Source: JASEGV01 sp947085405 (GTDB lineage Bacteria > Bacteroidota > Ignavibacteria > UBA10030 > BY39). Taken from it: a DNA stretch of 64,000 bases. Numbering within the stretch: the stretch's first letter is position 1; the number at the start of each line of letters is the position of its first letter. The notes under the pieces are model-generated. The model did not search any database. It was not told the DNA's origin and saw only the letters and a program-made list of their open reading frames with translations. This document shows positions 27,117 through 35,008 of the stretch, piece by piece. The stretch lies in NCBI GenBank assembly GCA_947085405.1, contig CAMTWO010000013.1:62001-126000 (forward strand), in the 5' to 3' direction. Position numbers and translations under genes: made by a program.

Positions 27117-28469
27117 ATGTCGAAAACACATCTGAAATATGTTTGCCAATCGTGTGGGTACGAATCGCCACGTTGGCTTGGAAAATGCCCGAATTGCGAG
27201 GGATGGAACACTTTTGTTGAAGAGATTTTCAAGACCTCAAGGGGTATAAAAAGTTCAAAGAAAGAAAAGTTTGACGTTGTACCTCTCTCCGGTGTGGAAA
27301 CCGCAGAAGAACCCAGAATTATAACCACGTTGAACGAGTTCAACAGGGTGTTAGGTGGCGGTATCGTGCCCGGCTCGGTAACTTTAATCGGTGGCGATCC
27401 GGGTATCGGAAAATCAACACTGATGCTGCAGATTGCTGATAGTATCGGCGATAAAATTATTCTTTATGTAACAGGAGAAGAATCGCTGCAACAGTTAAAA
27501 CTTCGGTCGGAACGTCTCAAGGTGCAATCTGCGGATTCTATTTTTCCGATGGCTGAAACCGACCTCGAAAAAGTTGTGAATGTTGTAGCAAACCAAAAAC
27601 CTGATGTTCTCATTGTTGATTCGATTCAAACAATGTATCGAAGCGAGTTGGAAAGTTCTCCCGGGAGTGTTGGTCAAGTTCGTGAATGCACGGCAATGTT
27701 ACAGCGTATGGCAAAGGGGAGTAATATCCCAATATTTTTAATCGGTCACGTTACGAAGGAAGGAATAATTGCCGGACCAAAAGTAATAGAGCACATGGTG
27801 GACACTGTTTTACAATTCGAAGGGGAGCGACATCATGCTTATAGAATTTTAAGGTGTATCAAGAACCGGTTTGGCTCCACGAACGAAATCGGTATTTTTG
27901 AAATGCACGATACCGGATTGTGCGAAGTAAAAAATCCATCGGAAGTATTTTTATCGGAAAGGATATTTGGCGCATCCGGCTCAACCGTTGTCGCAAGTAT
28001 CGAAGGAACGCGTCCGCTGTTGATCGAAGTGCAAGCTCTTGTTTCGCCAACGAATTATGGAATGCCTCAACGCAATACAACGGGTATCGATTACCGGAGG
28101 TTGGGATTGCTATTAGCTGTGCTCGAAAAACGGGTAGGTGTTCAACTTTCAAATCATGATGTTTTTGTGAATATCGCAGGCGGTTTACGAACAGATGAAC
28201 CTGCGGTTGACCTTGGTATCGCTGCTTCGATTGTTTCGAGTTTACGTGACATACCGGTTGATTCAAAAACGATAGCCGTTGGAGAAGTCGGATTGGGTGG
28301 TGAGATACGAACTGTCAGCCAACCCGAACGAAGAATCCAGGAAGCTGATAAATTAGGATTCAACAAAATTATCATTCCTAAAAATAATATGAAAAATTTT
28401 TATAAAAATTCTAACCTCGAGATCATTGGTGTAGAGACGATCAACGATGCATTGGAAATATTGCTTTAA
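27117..28469 (+). CDS. radA: DNA repair protein RadA
   Basis: 450 aa. The N-terminal zinc finger uses Cys10, Cys13, Cys24 and Cys27. The RecA-like core has Walker A GGDPGIGKS (residues 92-100) and the RadA-specific KNRFG motif in RCIKNRFGSTNEIGIFEM. A Lon-protease-like C-terminal domain (from about 270) carries GLRTDEPAVDLGIAASIVSS. RadA is a DnaB-like branch-migration helicase in recombinational repair. It lies between nadK (2 nt) and rdgB (3 nt). Confidence 0.97.
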   Translation: MSKTHLKYVCQSCGYESPRWLGKCPNCEGWNTFVEEIFKTSRGIKSSKKEKFDVVPLSGVETAEEPRIITTLNEFNRVLGGGIVPGSVTLIGGDPGIGKSTLMLQIADSIGDKIILYVTGEESLQQLKLRSERLKVQSADSIFPMAETDLEKVVNVVANQKPDVLIVDSIQTMYRSELESSPGSVGQVRECTAMLQRMAKGSNIPIFLIGHVTKEGIIAGPKVIEHMVDTVLQFEGERHHAYRILRCIKNRFGSTNEIGIFEMHDTGLCEVKNPSEVFLSERIFGASGSTVVASIEGTRPLLIEVQALVSPTNYGMPQRNTTGIDYRRLGLLLAVLEKRVGVQLSNHDVFVNIAGGLRTDEPAVDLGIAASIVSSLRDIPVDSKTIAVGEVGLGGEIRTVSQPERRIQEADKLGFNKIIIPKNNMKNFYKNSNLEIIGVETINDALEILL

Positions 28470-28472
28470 GTT

Positions 28473-29063
28473 ATGAAATCATTAGTTGTTGCAAGTAATA
28501 ACGAAGGAAAGTTGCGGGAGATTAAAGAGATATTATCTGATCTTAATCTTGATTTGAAAAGTTTAAAAGATTATCCGGAGATTCCTGAAATTATAGAAGA
28601 TGGGAAGACATTTGAAGAGAATGCGCTCAAAAAAGCACGCGAAGCTTTTAGTATTTTGCAAGTGCCGGTTTTGGCCGACGATTCCGGATTGGAAGTTCAT
28701 GCACTAAATATGCAACCGGGAGTTTACTCAGCACGTTTTGCCGGTGAACCGAAGGACTATCAGAAGAATAATCAAAAACTTTTGAAGTTTTTGGAAAATT
28801 ATCATGATGATGAAAGGAAAGCTCGATTCCGTTGTGTTGTTGTATTTAAAACTTTTGAAACCGAACACATTGTCGAAGGATTTTGCACAGGGAGGATAAT
28901 TAATGAATTACGAGGTAGTGGAGGTTTTGGGTATGACCCGCTTTTTATACCTGATGGTTATCAGCAAACTTTTGCTGAATTATCACAAGAGGTTAAGAAT
29001 TCAATAAGCCACAGGGGGCGTGCATTCATTCTAATAAAACCAATTATCAAAAATTATACTTGA
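28473..29063 (+). CDS. rdgB: XTP/dITP diphosphatase (RdgB/HAM1 family)
   Basis: 196 aa. The start SLVVASNNEGKLREIKEIL, the block DGKTFEENALKKAREA, ADDSGLEVHALNMQPGVYSARFAG and the C-terminal GFGYDPLFIPDGYQQTFAEL are all family signatures, with metal and base-binding residues intact. It removes deaminated purine nucleotides (ITP, dITP, XTP) from the pool to prevent mutagenesis. Starts 3 nt after radA in the same run, which fits a genome-maintenance pair. Its stop codon overlaps the -35 box of the next promoter. Confidence 0.97.
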   Translation: MKSLVVASNNEGKLREIKEILSDLNLDLKSLKDYPEIPEIIEDGKTFEENALKKAREAFSILQVPVLADDSGLEVHALNMQPGVYSARFAGEPKDYQKNNQKLLKFLENYHDDERKARFRCVVVFKTFETEHIVEGFCTGRIINELRGSGGFGYDPLFIPDGYQQTFAELSQEVKNSISHRGRAFILIKPIIKNYT

Positions 29064-29088
29064 TAATGTAAGTCGAGATTGTTATCTT
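29060..29088 (+). promoter_or_regulatory. Promoter for the DUF4905-like gene (TTGATA, 17 nt, TATCTT)
   Basis: TTGATA (29060-29065) overlaps the rdgB stop and lies 17 nt from TATCTT (29083-29088). A start near 29095 gives a leader of about 30 nt before the TTG start codon at 29125. Confidence 0.5.
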
Positions 29089-29124
29089 ATACCATATTTT
29101 TAACGAATTATGATATGGTAACTT

Positions 29125-29982
29125 TTGCTATTTAAAAAAAATAAAACAAAAGTCGAGTGGGAAATCAATTTTTTACACCCAATTTGGCGTGTATTTCCCA
29201 ATCATCAAAATTACATTACCGTTGAAGTCAGGAACGTTATCGACAAGGTGGTTTCTTTTCATTGTCTCGATGCGCTTACCGGACTATCCAAGTGGGATAA
29301 TATTAACCTATCCGAAACCTGGTGGATTGGTATTGAGGGGATTTTCGGTGATGTTGTAATTTTACATGAGTATGAGAGACCCGATTTACCAGCTCACAAA
29401 AATATTATTGCGGTCGATATTAATACCGGTAAAACTTTATGGAGCAACGACGAATTGATTTTTGTATCATCCGGCGACAATATTTTAATTGCATCAAGAA
29501 ATAGTTTCGCTGCTACACAAAAATTAAAACTTAATCTCTTAACCGGCGAAACCCTGTGTGAGTTAAACGATAGTGCATATAAAAGCACAATCAATGATAT
29601 AAAAATTAATGAGCGACTCTATTATCAAACACCTTTCGAATTTTCGATAAATGAGTTACCGAATGAAATTACTCATAGATTTATAAAAAAACAAAATAAA
29701 AACGATGATATAGCAGACCCTGTAGAAGTATTCACAGATGCTGAGAATGATGTAAATGTAATAGGATATAGCAGAAAGGTTCTCAATGAGAACTCAACAC
29801 CAATGTATGATGAGTTCATTTATGTTTTAAGTAATAAAAATACAATTCTTTATAAAGATAAAATAGTATCATCGGTGAATATGCCGGTTATTCCAAAATA
29901 TTTTGTAAAAGAAAATTTTCTGTATCACATAAAAGACAAAACCATATTAAAAGCGGTAAAGTTATATGAGAGTAATATCTGA
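29125..29982 (+). CDS. DUF4905-like protein with PQQ/propeller-style repeats
   Basis: 285 aa, no signal peptide. Segments such as SFHCLDALTGLSKWDN, VDINTGKTLWSNDELIF and LKLNLLTGETLCEL have the D-x-x-T-G-K-x-x-W rhythm of quinoprotein-type beta-propellers. The overall layout fits the Bacteroidota family DUF4905, function unknown. TTG 29125 is the likely start: no in-frame ATG occurs near, and the Shine-Dalgarno is weak. It has its own candidate promoter and overlaps the YjbQ gene by 17 nt. Confidence 0.55.
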   Translation: MLFKKNKTKVEWEINFLHPIWRVFPNHQNYITVEVRNVIDKVVSFHCLDALTGLSKWDNINLSETWWIGIEGIFGDVVILHEYERPDLPAHKNIIAVDINTGKTLWSNDELIFVSSGDNILIASRNSFAATQKLKLNLLTGETLCELNDSAYKSTINDIKINERLYYQTPFEFSINELPNEITHRFIKKQNKNDDIADPVEVFTDAENDVNVIGYSRKVLNENSTPMYDEFIYVLSNKNTILYKDKIVSSVNMPVIPKYFVKENFLYHIKDKTILKAVKLYESNI

Positions 29983-30385
29983 AAATATTGAAATACCGAC
30001 AAAAGGGAATACTGATATTATTAACATTTCAGAAAAGATAAATTCTATCGTTACTAAATCCGGTATCAAGGATGGTATAGTTAATTTATTTGTTGTTGGC
30101 TCAACTGCCGGTTTAAGTACTATGGAATATGAGCCCGGTTTACTAAAAGATTTACCTGAAACATTCGAAAAAATAGCCTCAGCGAAGCACCGATACCATC
30201 ACGACGATACCTGGCAGGACGGAAATGGGTACGCTCATGTACGATCGACACTGCTTGGAACATCGTTAACAATTCCGATAGAAGATGGGGCGACTCAGTT
30301 AGGCGTATGGCAGCAAGTAGTGCTAATCGATTTTGACAATCGTTCCCGCCAACGTAAAATAATTTGCAAAATATTAGGAGTTTAA
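29966..30385 (+). CDS. YjbQ/UPF0047 family protein
   Basis: 139 aa. HRYHHDDTWQDGNGYAHVRS with the following LLGTSLTIPIEDGATQLG and WQQVVLIDFDNRSRQRKI is the UPF0047 signature, with conserved His and Asp residues that form the presumed active site. The E. coli homologue can substitute weakly for thiamine-phosphate synthase, but the physiological role is unclear. Overlaps the upstream gene by 17 nt and is followed by the PhzF gene after 6 nt, making a three-gene unit. Confidence 0.93.
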   Translation: MRVISENIEIPTKGNTDIINISEKINSIVTKSGIKDGIVNLFVVGSTAGLSTMEYEPGLLKDLPETFEKIASAKHRYHHDDTWQDGNGYAHVRSTLLGTSLTIPIEDGATQLGVWQQVVLIDFDNRSRQRKIICKILGV

Positions 30386-30391
30386 ATTTTA

Positions 30392-31309
30392 ATGGTAAAT
30401 AGAATACATATAAAACAAATTGACGCATTTACAACAACTCCTTTTGAAGGAAACCCGGCAGCCGTAGTAAACGATGCAAGTAAACTTGATTCAAGGCAAA
30501 TGCAAAGTATTGCACGTGAAATGAATCTTTCGGAGACAGCATTCGTTTTACCTCCGACTGTTCAGGGAGCCGATTTACAGCTACGCTGGTTTACTCCTCT
30601 CATTGAAGTACCCCTTTGCGGACATGCAACAATTGCGGCTTTTCATTCGCTTGCTGAAGATGGTTTGTACGGGATGGAAGAGCACGGAACTTATAAATTC
30701 CAGGTTGAAACAAAATCAGGAATTCTTCCCGTCGAAGTTATAAAATCGGAAGAAAAAATTGGTATAAATTTGGGTTTAATCGTTCCGACTAAATTCGAGC
30801 GCTATCAAGCCCAAAAATTAGATATTATTAGAATATTAAATCTTAATATTAGCGATGTAGATCCTAAAATATTAATTCTTCGCTCCGAGTATCTGATTGT
30901 ACCGATAAGAAGGTTGCATGTTTTATATAGCATTAAGCCAAATTATTTTGCCGTAACTAATTTCTTAAATCAACGAAATTTGCAGGGGATCTGTGTATTT
31001 ACGCAAGAAACGATTGACCGGGAATCGTTGGTACATTTACGATTTTTTGCCCCAAACGAAGGAATACAGGAAGACCCGGTAACCGGTTCGGCACACGGAC
31101 CGCTGGCAGTTTTTCTTTTTGAAAATAATTTGTTAGCACCCGTGAATGGTGTGGCTACCTATATTGCTGAGCAGGGAGATGTCCTTGGAAGAAAAGGACG
31201 AATAAATGTTACTTTGTCAGTAGAAAATAATAAAGTCCAATCGATAAAAATCGGTGGTTTTGCAGTAACTGTCTTCGAGACCGATATACTTATTCCAAAT
31301 AAACAATAG
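30392..31309 (+). CDS. PhzF family isomerase/epimerase
   Basis: 305 aa. The opening IKQIDAFTTTPFEGNPAAVV, the catalytic-Glu block NLSETAFVLPP, PLCGHATIAAFHSL and EDPVTGSAHGPLAVFLF are the two-lobed PhzF fold signatures. Length normal. Family members act as isomerases or epimerases (phenazine synthesis in Pseudomonas; other small-molecule roles elsewhere). No phenazine genes lie nearby, so the substrate is unknown. Starts 6 nt after YjbQ; the iron-sulfur oxidoreductase gene starts 9 nt after its stop. Confidence 0.93.
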   Translation: MVNRIHIKQIDAFTTTPFEGNPAAVVNDASKLDSRQMQSIAREMNLSETAFVLPPTVQGADLQLRWFTPLIEVPLCGHATIAAFHSLAEDGLYGMEEHGTYKFQVETKSGILPVEVIKSEEKIGINLGLIVPTKFERYQAQKLDIIRILNLNISDVDPKILILRSEYLIVPIRRLHVLYSIKPNYFAVTNFLNQRNLQGICVFTQETIDRESLVHLRFFAPNEGIQEDPVTGSAHGPLAVFLFENNLLAPVNGVATYIAEQGDVLGRKGRINVTLSVENNKVQSIKIGGFAVTVFETDILIPNKQ

Positions 31310-31318
31310 AAATAATAT

Positions 31319-33328
31319 ATGACTACACAAAATATTGTATTCATTTTTGTTTTAATAATTTCGATTTCTTTTTTCATTTATAATGTGAGAAGATTAATCT
31401 CGTATTTAAAATTAGGGCGTGCAGAGTATCGAACTGACAAACCGTTTCAACGACTCAAGCGAGTATTAGTAGTTGCTTTTGGTCAAACTAAACTACTCCG
31501 AGAACCATTAGCGGGCTTAATGCACTTTTTTATTTTCTGGGGTTTTGTAGTTTTGTTCAGTGCAATTATCGAATCTATTGGCGAGGGATTTTATTCCGAA
31601 TTTTCATTCTCGTTTTTAGGACCGATTCATTCGCCGCTAATTTTATTACAGGAATTATTTGCTCTTTTGGTCGTTGTATCCATCTTATATGCTTTCTTTC
31701 GCCGTATCGTTTTGAGACCAAAACGTTTCGATAATCATTCATCAGCAGAAGCTTACTTCATTTTAACAATGATTCTGTTTATTATGCTTTCGATGTACGG
31801 GCAAAGTGCAACAAAAATGTTGATGCACCAATCAGTTTCATCCGCTAATATTGTTTCAGCTAACTTAGTGCCTCTCTTTTATTCATTTGGAATCGAAACG
31901 CTGACAGTATTTTATCATATCTTTTGGTGGATACACGTCGGTTTGGTTCTTTTATTTCTAAATTATCTTCCTTATTCCAAGCATTTACACGTTTTAACTT
32001 CTATACCTAATGTTTATTTTTCTAAGTTGACACCAAAGGGAACACTTAAAACAATAAATTTAAGCGACGATACATTAACAAAATTCGGTGCTTCAGATGT
32101 TGAAGATTTTACCTGGAAACAACTTTTAGATAGTTACACTTGTACTGAATGCGGCAGATGTGTTGCGGTATGTCCTGCTAACATAACAGGGAAACCGTTA
32201 TCGCCACGTAAAATATTCGAAGATATGCGCCACCGTATTTATGAAAAAGGTGCTGCACTTCCTAAAAACATTAGATCGGAAAATTCAGGGGAATCACAAC
32301 CTGCACAGAAACATGTACTAAAAAATAAATTAGTGGACGACTATATCACCGAAGATGAATTATGGGCATGCACAACCTGTATGGCTTGTATGGAAGAATG
32401 TCCCGTGATGATCGAGCATGTCGATTCGATTATCGAAATGAGGCGATATTTGGTGTTGAACGAGTCGCGTTTTCCAAAAGAATTGCAAGTTACTTTTCAA
32501 AATCTCGAACGAAATTATACTCCATGGGCATTCAGTTCTGCCTCAAGGGCTGACTGGGCTGAAGGTTTGGATGTTCCTGTGATTTCGCAAACTCAGGATG
32601 CTGAAATATTGTTCTGGGTGGGTTGTGCTGGTGCATTCGATGAGCGGGCAAAAAAAGTTACACGAGCAATTGTGAAAATATTGCAGAAAGCCGATGTGAA
32701 ATTTGCAATCTTGGGCAACGAAGAAAAATGTACCGGCGACTCAGCACGCAGGGCAGGCAACGAATATCTTGCCCAAATGCTCATCAACGAGAATGTAACT
32801 ACGCTGAATAAATACAACATCCGTAAAATTGTAACCGCCTGTCCGCACTGCCTAAATGCGCTTAAGAATGAATATCCTCAGTTTGGTGGTAATTATGAAG
32901 TTATCCACCACACCGATTTTATTTTAAATCTGATAAAAAATAAGAAAATTCGCGTGTCGGCAAATGTTTCCCAGAAAATTACCTACCACGATTCGTGTTA
33001 CTTAGGGAGGTATAATGATGTGTACGATTCGCCACGCGAGGTTATCGAAAATATAACGGGGGATAAATGTTTGGAAATGAAAAGGTCGAAAGACAAAGGA
33101 TTCTGCTGCGGAGCCGGAGGATCAAGAATGTTCATGGAAGAGAATATCGGGAAACGGGTAAACCTCGAACGGACTGAAGAAGCACTCGCACTCAACCCGG
33201 ATGTTATTGGCACAGCTTGTCCTTTCTGTTTAACTATGCTCACCGACGGCGTGAAAGACAAGGAAGCTGGCGATAGAGTATCAGTGAAAGATATTGCAGA
33301 ATTAGTAGCTGAAGCGCTTGAAAATTGA
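31319..33328 (+). CDS. Membrane-bound iron-sulfur oxidoreductase, HdrD/GlpC-like with NarI-type N-terminus
   Basis: 669 aa. About five helices (residues 5-235) form a NarI/HdrE-like cytochrome b-type domain with several His. Two [4Fe-4S] motifs follow, CTECGRCVAVCP and CTTCMACMEECP (about residues 276-365). Two CCG domains come last, with CPHCLNALKNEYP, YHDSCYLGRYNDVYDSPR, GFCCGAGGSRMF and GTACPFCLTML. Such fusions pass electrons between soluble carriers (often ETF) and menaquinone at the inner membrane. No etf genes lie next to it here. Partner therefore inferred from the family only. Confidence 0.88.
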   Translation: MTTQNIVFIFVLIISISFFIYNVRRLISYLKLGRAEYRTDKPFQRLKRVLVVAFGQTKLLREPLAGLMHFFIFWGFVVLFSAIIESIGEGFYSEFSFSFLGPIHSPLILLQELFALLVVVSILYAFFRRIVLRPKRFDNHSSAEAYFILTMILFIMLSMYGQSATKMLMHQSVSSANIVSANLVPLFYSFGIETLTVFYHIFWWIHVGLVLLFLNYLPYSKHLHVLTSIPNVYFSKLTPKGTLKTINLSDDTLTKFGASDVEDFTWKQLLDSYTCTECGRCVAVCPANITGKPLSPRKIFEDMRHRIYEKGAALPKNIRSENSGESQPAQKHVLKNKLVDDYITEDELWACTTCMACMEECPVMIEHVDSIIEMRRYLVLNESRFPKELQVTFQNLERNYTPWAFSSASRADWAEGLDVPVISQTQDAEILFWVGCAGAFDERAKKVTRAIVKILQKADVKFAILGNEEKCTGDSARRAGNEYLAQMLINENVTTLNKYNIRKIVTACPHCLNALKNEYPQFGGNYEVIHHTDFILNLIKNKKIRVSANVSQKITYHDSCYLGRYNDVYDSPREVIENITGDKCLEMKRSKDKGFCCGAGGSRMFMEENIGKRVNLERTEEALALNPDVIGTACPFCLTMLTDGVKDKEAGDRVSVKDIAELVAEALEN

Positions 33329-33331
33329 GAT

Positions 33332-33380
33332 AAACTTCCGATTATAGACCGAGTTTTAGTTCTGAAAAAATCGGAAGTTT
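33332..33380. repeat. Inverted repeat downstream of the iron-sulfur oxidoreductase gene
   Basis: AAACTTCCGAT (33332-33342) is exactly complementary to ATCGGAAGTTT (33370-33380). It starts 3 nt after the stop codon. No T run follows on the plus strand, so it is not a classical terminator but could protect the mRNA 3' end. Confidence 0.7.
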
Positions 33381-33398
33381 GCGTGTGGTTCGCGTTCT

Positions 33399-33438
33399 CG
33401 AAAATCTCGCATATCCATCAATGGATACACTGATAAAA
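33399..33438. repeat. 40-bp direct repeat, copy 1
   Basis: Matches copy 2 (33726-33765) at 38 of 40 positions. The unit contains an internal palindrome (TATCCAT, 2 nt, ATGGATA) and begins CGAAAATCTCGC. Confidence 0.85.
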
Positions 33439-33523
33439 TATTTGGTTGTTCATCACAATCAACGCATCAGTATAAATACTGACGCTTGACGAACAAAGCA
33501 TCGTGAGCGAATGCTTATTTTTC

Positions 33524-33545
33524 AGACCGTGTCATCGGTCTTTGT
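33524..33545 (+). terminator. Weak hairpin followed by T-rich tract
   Basis: AGACCG (33524-33529) pairs with CGGTCT (33536-33541), 6-nt loop, then TTGTTTG. A possible terminator for the plus-strand operon, although it lies about 200 nt after the stop. Confidence 0.35.
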
Positions 33546-33552
33546 TTGAAAG

Positions 33553-33567
33553 GACTCCGAAGGAGTC
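33553..33567. repeat. Short GC-rich hairpin (GACTCC-GAA-GGAGTC)
   Basis: Perfect 6-bp arms around a 3-nt loop. One of several hairpins of the same 6-3-6 format in this window (see 33826, 42299, 52085, 61036). Confidence 0.75.
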
Positions 33568-33725
33568 GAATGTTAATTGCTAATTGTCAATTGATTGTTA
33601 GAATTACCGTTTGGTTCGACTCAGTTTAAATGTCCAGCAACCGGGCCGGGCGTTGAGCATGTCGAAACGCCATTGCCAGCAAGTTCAGACTCAACGGTTG
33701 CTTCGGCGGGTTCACCAAACGTTCG

Positions 33726-33765
33726 CGAAAATCTCGCATATCCATAAATGGATACGCTGATAAAA
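33726..33765. repeat. 40-bp direct repeat, copy 2
   Basis: Second copy of the unit at 33399-33438, differing at two positions (one in the internal palindrome loop). It runs straight into the A tract and hairpin at 33761-33785. Confidence 0.85.
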
Positions 33766-33785
33766 AAAGACCGATAAATCGGTCT
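33761..33785 (-). terminator. Intrinsic terminator of the tRNA-tilS-hpt-ftsH operon
   Basis: An 8-bp perfect stem (AGACCGAT at 33768-33775, ATCGGTCT at 33778-33785) with a 2-nt centre. On the minus strand it is followed by seven T residues. It lies 90 nt downstream of the last minus-strand gene. Confidence 0.65.
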
Positions 33786-33825
33786 ATAGAACTATAACGA
33801 TAGCAAATGATTGCAACACAATAAA

Positions 33826-33842
33826 CGACCCCGCCGGGGTCG
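33826..33842. repeat. Short GC-rich hairpin (CGACCCC-GCC-GGGGTCG)
   Basis: Perfect 7-bp arms around a 3-nt loop, 33 nt downstream of the end of the minus-strand gene at 33875. Same format as the other mini-hairpins in this window. Confidence 0.75.
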
Positions 33843-33874
33843 AACAGCTTCATAACCCTATTGTTGTATCAATA

Positions 33875-34345
33875 TTACTTCGCATTAAACCTATGCATTA
33901 AAAACTCTTTTAATTCATCAAAATTACTAAAGAATTTTGTAGTGCAGCCCAAAACCCAGCCGGGAATATCTGATAATGGAAACGAGGTAACTAAATAAAC
34001 AGGTTTACCAAAAAACTTAGCCATCGTTAATTCGCCCTTTGTTCCTGCCCCTTTTGCGGCTCCGTTATCCCAATAGCAGATTAAATAATCTGTATTCTTG
34101 GCAATTTCATCGCTGTCTATCTCAACTAATTTTGTAGCTATTGTTTTGTATAAGTCGATATCTTGAATTTTTAATTCCCGGAAATTTACTGAAGGATAGT
34201 GCGTATCGAAAAATATATTACTTTCGTGATTAGGATTAAAGCATTTATGCTTGAGGTTTTGTTCAATCCAGGTTTGGAGTTCCTGCCTCCACTGAAATCC
34301 TTCGCCGTCGGCGTATTCCATACCGCCCGATAAATATACTTTCAT
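33875..34345 (-). CDS. Nucleoside 2-deoxyribosyltransferase-like protein
   Basis: 156 aa. MKVYLSGGMEYADGEGFQWR opens a Rossmann-like fold, and GAAKGAGTKGELTMAKFFGK with PVYLVTSFP is the block that holds the catalytic Glu and the hydrophobic strand in nucleoside 2-deoxyribosyltransferases and their relatives. Last gene of the minus-strand operon, 3 nt after the upstream membrane-kinase gene. Could act in nucleoside salvage with Hpt, two genes upstream, but a different N-glycosidase substrate is possible. Confidence 0.65.
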   Translation of the reverse strand: MKVYLSGGMEYADGEGFQWRQELQTWIEQNLKHKCFNPNHESNIFFDTHYPSVNFRELKIQDIDLYKTIATKLVEIDSDEIAKNTDYLICYWDNGAAKGAGTKGELTMAKFFGKPVYLVTSFPLSDIPGWVLGCTTKFFSNFDELKEFLMHRFNAK

Positions 34346-34348
34346 AAG

Positions 34349-35008
34349 TTATCCAATTATATAAATGTTTAATGTTGGTAAGAAAAGTAAATAGAGCAGC
34401 CACATTACAAAGCCAATGCTGATAGGTACTGTAAAATTATCGTCGATAACTGTGGAAGCTGCTTCAAAAAAAGCTGCAACTACTACTGCAAATGCTGCTA
34501 TTAAATATTCAGCGTAAAAATAATCGACTTTTGGTGTTAACAGGATTACAAGGAAACCGCCGCCGATAAAAGCCAGGCTTCCTTCAAGGCTTTTCTTGAA
34601 AAACTTTCGCTTCCCGAATCGCCTTCCGATTAAGGCGGCTAAAGAATCAGAAATTATTAAAACCGCGAAGGCAGTAACGGTAATAATTTTCGGGAAAATA
34701 ATTACACAAATTATAGCAGAAATTAAAATATTCGAAGCACCATTAAGTCGTTTTCGTTTGTTATCTATTTCGTAATTGCGCAGGAGCCAACCGAAAAATT
34801 TATAAAATAATTTTGCGACCGGCTGATAATAATATCTCGCTAAATCGAATACCACAAACAATGCTGTAATTGGGATCAATATGCTCAGCGTTGTTATTTT
34901 ATCTATAAAAAAATAAACTCCAGGGATCGAAAGAGAACAGAAATGAATACTTTTCCTTATAAATTCTATCTTATAATTCTTTTCGATATTTTGAATATTT
35001 TCGAACAT
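34349..35008 (-). CDS. Diacylglycerol/polyprenol kinase family membrane protein (SEC59/VTE5-like)
   Basis: 219 aa with six to seven hydrophobic helices. FIRKSIHFCSLSIPGVYF near the start and IISDSLAALIGRRFGKRKFF followed by KKSLEGSLAFIGGG are the conserved cytidylyltransferase/dolichol-kinase blocks. Family members transfer phosphate from CTP to lipid alcohols, such as polyprenol, phytol or diacylglycerol, in the membrane. Its ATG lies directly after the ftsH stop, so they are coupled. Lipid substrate unknown; phosphatidate cytidylyltransferase is the alternative reading. Confidence 0.75.
   Translation of the reverse strand: MFENIQNIEKNYKIEFIRKSIHFCSLSIPGVYFFIDKITTLSILIPITALFVVFDLARYYYQPVAKLFYKFFGWLLRNYEIDNKRKRLNGASNILISAIICVIIFPKIITVTAFAVLIISDSLAALIGRRFGKRKFFKKSLEGSLAFIGGGFLVILLTPKVDYFYAEYLIAAFAVVVAAFFEAASTVIDDNFTVPISIGFVMWLLYLLFLPTLNIYIIG

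Larger units (their letters stand above)
33329..33874. other. Gene-free, repeat-rich intergenic region (546 bp)
   Basis: No convincing coding sequence. It holds an 11-bp inverted repeat with a 28-nt gap or so (33332-33342 and 33370-33380), a pair of 40-bp direct repeats, several short hairpins and a GC-rich patch (about 33640-33722) unlike the AT-rich surroundings. A minus-strand open frame at 33626-33853 runs across these repeats and is not a credible gene. The region separates two converging operons. Confidence 0.8.

Noticed and set aside
33626..33853. Minus-strand open frame of 75 codons in the repeat-rich intergenic region
   Set aside because: It runs through hairpins and a direct repeat, has no Shine-Dalgarno, hydrophobic signal or family resemblance, and is best seen as a chance frame.
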